Of a DNA stretch of 64,000 nt, positions 63,030-64,000 are shown one piece after another. The translations under genes were made by a program, and so were the position numbers. The notes beneath the pieces were generated by a model that did no database searches, was not told the DNA's origin, and saw only the letters and a list, made by a program, of their open reading frames with translations. Numbering within the stretch: the stretch's first letter is position 1; every line of letters begins with the position of its first letter. This stretch comes from Peptoniphilus obesi ph1 (lineage in GTDB: Bacteria > Bacillota > Clostridia > Tissierellales > Peptoniphilaceae): assembly GCF_000311865.1 (NCBI RefSeq), contig NZ_HE978582.1, forward strand, positions 247,971 through 311,970, written 5' to 3'.

Positions 63030-63741
63030 TTTTATCTCTTCCTAAAAAATCTAAAATTACTTTATTGTAAAATTCAGGTGATTTTTTTGCTATGTGGTGA
63101 CCTTGTTTTTCAACTATGCAAAGTTCTGATTTTTTAAATTTATTAGCTATTTTTACAAAAGAGTCAAGATAAATCACATCACTTGCACCTGCTATTATAA
63201 GGACTGGGAAATCCATTTTTTTATAGTCCTTTTCTTTAATTTTTACACTCTCAAATAAAAGACTGTATACGTAAAAATAATTCTTCAAACTCCTAAAAAT
63301 TCTAGAAGTGAATTTCAAAAAATAGTAGCTAATATAAGTAAGTATTCTTGGCATAAGTTTTATTTGACCTATATTTTTGTTTGGAGAATTTAGTATAAGT
63401 TTTTCAACTCTTTCTGGCCAATTTTTCGCAAAAGTTAAGGCGAGATTTGCCCCATCTGAAAAGCCTAATATATTTGCTTTTTCTATTTCTAAATAATCCA
63501 TAATATCTAAAATATCTTTTGATAAGTCTTCAAAATCAAAACTTGGATCTATATCATCGCTTTTACCATGTCCCCTGGTGTCGATTGCTATAAGCTTATA
63601 ATGTTTAGAAAAATCGATAAATTGCTTTTCAAAATAATTTAGATTGTCATTATTTCCGTGAAGAAGCAACAAGGGATCTCCATTTCCCATTATTTTTACA
63701 AAAATTTTTGCTCCATCTCTAACTCTTATATATTTTTCCAT
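63016..63741 (-). CDS. Alpha/beta hydrolase
   Basis: A 241-residue alpha/beta-hydrolase. The oxyanion motif LLLLHGNNDNLNYF, nucleophile Ser95 (LGFSDGANLAL), acid in GASDVIYLD and His in EKQGHHIAKK are all present. There is no signal peptide. It is first in an operon with mprF; in mycobacteria and other Firmicutes, hydrolases beside mprF-type genes can cleave aminoacyl-lipids, but a role here is an inference. Substrate unknown. Confidence 0.87.
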   Translation of the reverse strand: MEKYIRVRDGAKIFVKIMGNGDPLLLLHGNNDNLNYFEKQFIDFSKHYKLIAIDTRGHGKSDDIDPSFDFEDLSKDILDIMDYLEIEKANILGFSDGANLALTFAKNWPERVEKLILNSPNKNIGQIKLMPRILTYISYYFLKFTSRIFRSLKNYFYVYSLLFESVKIKEKDYKKMDFPVLIIAGASDVIYLDSFVKIANKFKKSELCIVEKQGHHIAKKSPEFYNKVILDFLGRDKIEEI

Positions 63742-63932
63742 AAGCTCACCTAAGCCTATTTTACTACTTTTTTCCTAATTTTTACTTATTATATTCATCG
63801 ATTAAAAATTATTTCTTTATTAGTCGATTTTTATATGCTATAACTTTAGAATTAAATTTATCTTTTAGCATATATATTAAATTTGACCTATTATATTAAA
63901 TTTTTATATTTATATGCTATTATATAACTACA

Positions 63933-63959
63933 TTGGGTAAAAATATATTATTTGCCCAA
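63933..63959 (+). repeat. Inverted repeat in the leader of the next gene
   Basis: TTGGGTAAA (63933-63941) pairs with TTTGCCCAA (63951-63959) with one G-T pair. It lies 28 bases before a start codon, in an AT-rich stretch (63,742-63,987) that also has three ATATGCTA-type copies (two direct, one inverted). It may be an operator or leader hairpin. Confidence 0.45.
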
Positions 63960-63987
63960 TCAGCAATAATAAAAAAGGAGAATAAGA

Positions 63988-64000
63988 ATGGAGAAAAAAT
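63988..64000 (+). CDS. Start of a gene cut by the right window edge
   Basis: An ATG at 63988 with a strong AAAAGGAG ribosome-binding site eight bases upstream opens a frame (MEKK) that runs off the window. Nothing can be said about the product. Confidence 0.5.

Overview
The window reads as an AT-rich, low-GC anaerobic Firmicutes chromosome. Gene content and codon use suggest a Gram-positive anaerobic coccus relative (Peptoniphilaceae, Anaerococcus-like); the genus is an inference from gene sets such as a class II superoxide reductase, FeoAAB, a THF riboswitch in front of folE, and SLH and MprF proteins. About 60 protein genes, one tRNA, the SRP RNA and one riboswitch can be supported.

Bases 1 to about 17,055 are nested mobile DNA. 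The outermost remnant is a chromosomal two-component system (17,156-18,800). Its target ABC transporter gene (16,804-17,055) breaks off inside the Walker A motif. A Tn1549/CTn-type integrative conjugative element (ICE) starts at that break and supplies a CD1845-like protein, RepA-like initiator, DnaC-like ATPase, PcfB, a decayed RelE/HigB toxin and a VirD4/TraG coupling protein (12,542-16,760). The coupling gene is itself cut at about 12,600 by a second element. That element carries a large serine recombinase, a TetR-controlled transport cargo (two ABC half-transporters plus a complete ECF S/T/A set), a sigma-like regulator, a DUF3847 protein, a MOBQ relaxase with a recognisable oriT, and a replisome organiser that runs off the left edge. 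The rest of both elements should lie to the left.

From 19 kb onward the sequence looks like core chromosome. It holds murJ; alanine dehydrogenase; a serC-serA-DUF1015 serine operon; and a leftward glycolytic operon cggR-gap-pgk-tpiA-gpmI-eno followed by a histidine phosphatase, an orphan protein and two tandem hotdog thioesterases. Next come gltX, a feoA-feoA-feoB-Cys-rich iron operon with a 17-bp-phased repeat in its leader, and a tRNA-Ser/SRP RNA transcription unit. These are followed by birA, a PAS-SpoIIE phosphatase, an rRNA methyltransferase-like gene, a MacAB-like efflux operon and an SdpIR-type pair.

The right third holds vitamin and envelope genes. bioY and bioB diverge from a shared BirA-type operator. 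Folate genes are split between folP and a THF-riboswitch-controlled folE-HD-folBK operon. The remaining genes are a superoxide reductase, an SLH-domain surface protein, a purine permease, an M16C metalloprotease, MprF and an alpha/beta hydrolase. Almost every chromosomal transcription unit ends in a clear intrinsic terminator.

The most interesting points are the element-in-element-in-gene nesting, the intact response-regulator target promoter that now drives a dead ATPase stub, the ECF plus YbtPQ-like cargo, the SdpR-like repressor that seems to start at AUC between two palindromic operators, the phased repeat in the feo leader, and the HD-domain protein placed at the missing folate step.
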